Position numbers and translations under genes: made by a program. From Butyricicoccus sp. Marseille-Q5471 (GTDB taxonomy: Bacteria; Bacillota; Clostridia; Oscillospirales; Butyricicoccaceae), in the NCBI RefSeq assembly GCF_951230135.1, contig NZ_CATNVC010000011.1, positions 1 to 64,000 of the forward strand: a DNA stretch of 64,000 nucleotides, given 5' to 3'. Shown piece by piece: positions 60,358 to 64,000 of the stretch. The notes under the pieces were generated by a model. It was not told the origin of the DNA, ran no database searches, and saw only the letters and a program-made list of their open reading frames with translations. Each line of letters starts with the position of its first letter. Within the stretch, counting starts at the first letter, position 1.

Positions 60358-61636
60358 TATTCTGATTGCGGCATCCATCGTAATGCTCGTGCTGCTGTTT
60401 CTCAAGGTTCCTGTTTATCTGGCCGTGCTAGGCGGCTCAGCGGTCTATTTTGTGTGCAACCCCAGCGCCAACGCGATTATCTTCGCGCAGCAGGCCATCA
60501 CGGGCACAGAAAGCATTTCTCTGCTTGCCATTCCCTTCTTCGTATGCGCTGGCATCTTTATGAACTACACCGGCGTGACCAAGCGCATTATGGACTTCTG
60601 CTCAGTAATCACCGGGCGCATGCACGGCGGTCTGGCACAGGTAAACGTGCTGTTGTCCACGCTGATGGGCGGTTTGTCCGGCTCAAACCTTGCTGACGCC
60701 GCGATGGAAGCCAAAATGCTCGTGCCCGAAATGGAGCGCAAGGGCTTCTCCAAAGAATTCTCCTCGGTCGTGACGGCGGCCTCCGCCATGATCACCCCGC
60801 TCATCCCGCCCGGCATCGCGATGATTCTTTACGGCTGCATCGCAAACGTGTCCATCGGCAAGCTGTTTATGTCGGGACTCGGCATCGGCACGCTGCTGTG
60901 CGTGACAATGATGATTCTGGTGCGCTTTGTCTCGAAGAAGCGCGGCTATGAGCCGCTGCGCACCGAAAAGGTAACGCCCAAGGAGCTTGGCACGGCGGTC
61001 AAGCCTGCCATCCTGCCGCTCTGCCTGCCGATTATCATCATCGGCGGCATCCGTCTGGGCGTCTTCACCGCGACCGAGGCCGGTGCGGTCGCCATCATCT
61101 ATGCGATGGTGCTCGGTCTGGTCTACCGCGAAATGAAGGCAAAGGATTTGGCACAGGGTCTGAAGGAAACCGTGTGCACAACCGCATCCATTATGCTGAT
61201 TGTTTCGGCAGCCTGCGTGTTCTCCTGGATTTTGACCAAGGAACGCATCCCGCAGCAGCTTACCGAGTGGATTGTGTCGACCATCGACAACAAATATGTC
61301 TTCCTGCTCATCATCAACGTGTTCCTGCTGATCGTCGGCATGTTCATTGAGGGCAACGCCTCAATGATCATCCTCGTGCCGCTGCTCGCGCCTATCGCGG
61401 CCAGCTACGGAATCAATGAGATTCAGTTTGCGATGATTTACATCTTCAACAACGCCATCGGCGCACTGTCGCCCCCGATGGGCACGCTGATGTTCGTCAC
61501 CTGCGGCATCACCAAATGTAAAACCGGCAAGTTCATCCGCGAAGCCGTGCCGTTTTACATATTGCTGATTATCAATCTGCTGCTCATCACCTATGTTCCG
61601 GTGTTCTCTACCGGCCTTGTCTCTCTCTTTTACTAA
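60350..61636 (+). CDS. dctM: TRAP transporter large permease DctM
   Basis: The 428 residues start at GTG 60350 (VNSILIAASIVMLV) with GGAGG 9 bases upstream. About twelve membrane helices and MGGLSGSNLADAAMEAKMLVPEMERKGFSKEFSSVVTAASAMITPLIPPGIAMILYG are DctM-family hallmarks. It is the sodium-coupled translocation subunit. It is the last gene of the operon, which ends at the terminator 61684-61720. Confidence 0.93.
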   Translation: MNSILIAASIVMLVLLFLKVPVYLAVLGGSAVYFVCNPSANAIIFAQQAITGTESISLLAIPFFVCAGIFMNYTGVTKRIMDFCSVITGRMHGGLAQVNVLLSTLMGGLSGSNLADAAMEAKMLVPEMERKGFSKEFSSVVTAASAMITPLIPPGIAMILYGCIANVSIGKLFMSGLGIGTLLCVTMMILVRFVSKKRGYEPLRTEKVTPKELGTAVKPAILPLCLPIIIIGGIRLGVFTATEAGAVAIIYAMVLGLVYREMKAKDLAQGLKETVCTTASIMLIVSAACVFSWILTKERIPQQLTEWIVSTIDNKYVFLLIINVFLLIVGMFIEGNASMIILVPLLAPIAASYGINEIQFAMIYIFNNAIGALSPPMGTLMFVTCGITKCKTGKFIREAVPFYILLIINLLLITYVPVFSTGLVSLFY

Positions 61637-61683
61637 TCTGCAGAGCGCAGAACCTCTTTTCTTAATTCTATTGATTCACAGCA

Positions 61684-61720
61684 AAACAAAACCGCCGATG
61701 AAAAATCGGCGGTTTTGTTT
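61684..61720. terminator. Bidirectional terminator after dctM
   Basis: ACAAAACCGCCGAT and ATCGGCGGTTTTGT form a stem with a GAAAA loop, followed by T-runs. It also ends the convergent sugar-binding lipoprotein gene. Confidence 0.8.
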
Positions 61721-61740
61721 TATGCACAGTGCAAGGCAAT

Positions 61741-63036
61741 TCAGTTGGCATTTGTCCGAGCGGCTTCTTTGGAATCCGCCCGATACGCTGCCTGTTGTTG
61801 CTTTAACGCTGCGAATTCCTCATCAATGCTGTTTTCTCCGGTTAAAATGCGGGAAAAGCCACTGCAAATAGCGCCTGCCATGCGTTGCTCCCCGCGCGAG
61901 GGTATGCCTCCGCATACGCCCGTGCGAGTTTGCAGCAACGCGTCGTCCAGTGCCGCGCCCATAAAATGTGTGCGGTAAATTTCCTCAATCTCTTCATCCA
62001 TATAGGCGGGCATCATCTGCTCCTCGGCCATAATCCGCGCCCCCTCCTTGCCTGTGACAAAGCGGACAAACTCCCACGCCAGCTCAGTTTTCCGGCTGCT
62101 GCTGTTGATGCATACACTGGTAGGAACAACCGCGCACTGCGAGGCATCCATCCCCTCCCAAATCGGCTGCAGCGTCGCGCCCCAGCGAAAATTAAACAGA
62201 CCGTCCTTAAAATTGCTCGCCAGATAGTTTAAGTACCACGTGCCGCCGACATACATGCCGTATCGTCCGGTTTCAAACTGCCGCTGCTGAATATTCTGCG
62301 CCAGACAGTCCCCGTAGAACGGTGTGGTACCGTCCTCGGACTGCATTTGCAGCATCAGCTCCAGAATCGGGCGCAAATGCTCCAAATCGCCGTCCAGATA
62401 ACGGAACGCTTGTGTGCGTCCGGCCGCAATCCACTGAATTTCCATCGGCAGCGTCATCGCGGCATAGGTGTCCGGCTTGTCCAAGCGCTCCTGCAGTGCG
62501 AGCGCGGTTTGCTGATACTCCTCCCAAGTCATCTGCGCATCCGGATATGGAAGCCCGGCCTGATCGAACAAATCGCAGTTGTAAATCAGCACATAGCGAT
62601 CCATTCGGTATGGAATGGCATACTGCACGCCGTCCTGCCGAAACGCTTCGATATACGGATACTCCGACGGCTGCACCCCATTCTGCCGCATCAGCCCGTC
62701 GAGCGGAAGGGCCTGTCCGCTGTCGCAAAGCTGCCCAAGCGTGGTCATGGTGCGGCAGAACATTACATCTACCTCTTCCTCGCTGGTCAGCAGCGATTCA
62801 AGCCGCTCATCATAATAAGCATCCGAATAGCTGATGACCTGCACCTCAACCGAGGGATACTTTTGCTCAAAGGCCTCGACCAAATGCCGGTCATAACTGG
62901 TGCGGTCGTAATCCCAGAGGGCGACGGTCAGCCGCTGCTTTTCCGCCTGTGCGCGCGGCCACAGATAAGAGTCCCCCGAGCAGCCGGACAGCAGTACCAG
63001 CAGCGTCAGACCCGCGGCGATTCGCTTGATAGGCAA
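61741..63036 (-). CDS. Orphan sugar-binding lipoprotein (extracellular SBP family 1)
   Basis: The 431 residues begin at TTG 63036 with a lipoprotein signal (IAAGLTLLVLLSGCSG) and have the maltose/oligosaccharide-binding fold (LTVALWDYDRTSYDRHLVEAFEQKYPSVEVQVISY; GVQYAIPYRMDRYVLIYN; CAVVPTSVCINSSSRKTELAWEFVRFV). No permease or ATPase follows; a terminator comes directly after. It overlaps the end of the response-regulator gene by 31 bases, so the two are made together. It may sense rather than import a sugar. Confidence 0.87.
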   Translation of the reverse strand: MPIKRIAAGLTLLVLLSGCSGDSYLWPRAQAEKQRLTVALWDYDRTSYDRHLVEAFEQKYPSVEVQVISYSDAYYDERLESLLTSEEEVDVMFCRTMTTLGQLCDSGQALPLDGLMRQNGVQPSEYPYIEAFRQDGVQYAIPYRMDRYVLIYNCDLFDQAGLPYPDAQMTWEEYQQTALALQERLDKPDTYAAMTLPMEIQWIAAGRTQAFRYLDGDLEHLRPILELMLQMQSEDGTTPFYGDCLAQNIQQRQFETGRYGMYVGGTWYLNYLASNFKDGLFNFRWGATLQPIWEGMDASQCAVVPTSVCINSSSRKTELAWEFVRFVTGKEGARIMAEEQMMPAYMDEEIEEIYRTHFMGAALDDALLQTRTGVCGGIPSRGEQRMAGAICSGFSRILTGENSIDEEFAALKQQQAAYRADSKEAARTNAN

Positions 63037-64000
63037 CTTTCTCGCTCCCTCTCCTGATTTCGGTATTCCCCCGGGCTCATGCCGGTCATCCGCTTGAAAA
63101 TGCGGTTGAAATAGTACTTATCCTCATAGCCGACGCGATAGCCGATTTCATAGACCTTTTCATTGGTCGTGCGCAACAGAAGCATGGCCTGCTCGATGCG
63201 GCAGCGCGTCAAAAGCTCGGTATAACTGCATCCGGTGTGCTTTTTGAGCAGTGCACTGAGATAGGTCGGACTCAACCGCACCAGCTCCGCCGCCTGCTGC
63301 AGGGGCAGATTTTCCCGATACCGCGCGGCAATCAGCGCCTGCACCTCGGCAACTGCTGTTGAATGCCCAACCTCCCGCTCACGACCAACGAATGCGGACA
63401 AATCGCCGTGCAGCAGGTGCAGCCAATCGAGCATCTGCCGCAGACTTTCCAAGCCGACAAGCTGCTGATAATCGCGGTAGGAGTGCACCAGCACGCCTTG
63501 AATCGGCAGTCCGTTGCGCTCAAAATACTCCTGCAACATGTAAAACAGTTCAAGCGCGATACTGCACACGACCTCACGGCTCAGATTGAGCACGCGCAGG
63601 TCGTCGGTCAGCTGACGGAACATCAGTGCAAGCTTGTCGGCGTCACCCAGCATCAAACCGTCCTGCAGCATAGCGCGGACACCCGAAAGGCTGTAGGTCT
63701 CGTTTCGGATTTCGGGCAGGCGGTCGCTCCACGTAATCACGCTGTCATGGTCAATGTAGAAGCGATAGGACAGTGCCTCGATCGATTCGCGGTAGGCGGT
63801 CTGGATACCCGGAATCTCAGCCCGTCCCTTGCCCAAACCAATCACGCAGGAGATGTTCAGGTATTCATACAGCATGCTTTTCAGCCGCACCGCGGCCTTG
63901 CGCGCGAGTCCGTCGCACTGCTCCTCGGGATGCTCCTCCCGCGAACAGGCGAGCACGTGAAACTCGCCCGTTTTCCCGGCAAAGCTGTACGCCCAGAAAT
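63006..64000 (-). CDS. AraC-type response regulator, YesN-like (5' end outside window)
   Basis: The frame stays open to the window end, so the true start and the N-terminal receiver domain are missing. Visible are a middle region (SREEHPEEQCDGLARKAAVRLKSMLYEYLNISCVIGLGKG) and a C-terminal AraC DNA-binding domain with two helix-turn-helix motifs (LPLQQAAELVRLSPTYLSALLKKHTGCSYTELLTRCRIEQAMLLLRTTNEKVYEIGYRVGYEDKYYFNRIFKRMTGMSPGEYR). YesN regulators pair with a YesM histidine kinase and control sugar uptake. Its downstream partner here is an orphan sugar-binding lipoprotein. Confidence 0.88.
   Translation of the reverse strand, partial: FWAYSFAGKTGEFHVLACSREEHPEEQCDGLARKAAVRLKSMLYEYLNISCVIGLGKGRAEIPGIQTAYRESIEALSYRFYIDHDSVITWSDRLPEIRNETYSLSGVRAMLQDGLMLGDADKLALMFRQLTDDLRVLNLSREVVCSIALELFYMLQEYFERNGLPIQGVLVHSYRDYQQLVGLESLRQMLDWLHLLHGDLSAFVGREREVGHSTAVAEVQALIAARYRENLPLQQAAELVRLSPTYLSALLKKHTGCSYTELLTRCRIEQAMLLLRTTNEKVYEIGYRVGYEDKYYFNRIFKRMTGMSPGEYRNQERERESCLSSESPRV

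Overview
The window looks like chromosomal DNA of an anaerobic Gram-positive bacterium of the Clostridia (Bacillota), most likely Oscillospiraceae/Ruminococcaceae-like. The signs are moderately GC-rich coding sequence, lipoprotein and LPxxC-type signal peptides instead of outer-membrane systems, SLH-anchored surface proteins, strong AGGAGG ribosome sites, a Ctc-type L25, CgeB-like spore-surface functions and TRAP plus ABC transporters. No rRNA, tRNA, prophage, CRISPR or transposase gene was seen.

Layout. 1-290 is the 3' end of a ribose-type ABC permease. 442-4267 (minus) is a zinc operon: Fur-family regulator, small Cys/His membrane protein, ZnuA, ZnuC, ZnuB and a lipoprotein. A well-formed promoter there overlaps a Fur-type 7-1-7 operator. 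4338-5795 holds divergent GNAT and ribosomal L25 genes; their 5' leaders share an element, and the L25 leader has an attenuator-like terminator. 6785-10726 is a catecholate-siderophore-type ABC system behind two DtxR-like operators. 10790-14254 is a BirA-controlled bioY-bioB-bioD-bioA operon. 14292-18825 (minus) is a LacI-regulator, sugar-binding protein, Gfo/Idh, sugar epimerase cluster. A small membrane-anchored protein with no standard start codon follows (19048-19467), then a GGDEF-EAL gene split by an amber codon, a NUDIX hydrolase and an iron alcohol dehydrogenase.

24095-36851 (minus) is a translationally coupled three-gene unit: a MalT-like LuxR regulator, a 90-residue protein and a 3,375-residue SLH-anchored surface protein. 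37004-42989 looks like a surface- or spore-glycan locus: asparagine-synthase-like protein, Cys-rich protein, two glycosyltransferases (one with a CgeB-like half) and a frameshifted UDP-sugar dehydrogenase. An SDR and a large SLH-anchored metallophosphatase follow.

48320-53314 holds LysR/YeiH, a split CHR (chromate-family) transporter and an ABC-F ATPase. The stop codon of the ABC-F gene lies inside a 180-bp self-complementary MITE-like element. 53576-61636 is a sugar-acid regulon: altronate dehydratase, tagaturonate reductase, a GntR regulator, a zinc dehydrogenase and a complete TRAP transporter. GTATAC-type operators lie at its three promoter regions. The window ends in an orphan sugar-binding lipoprotein overlapping an AraC-type response regulator.

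Three genes carry single-site lesions or an abnormal start (amber in GGDEF-EAL, frameshift in the UDP-sugar dehydrogenase, AUA start). They may be true pseudogenes or variants, or consensus errors in an assembled genome.
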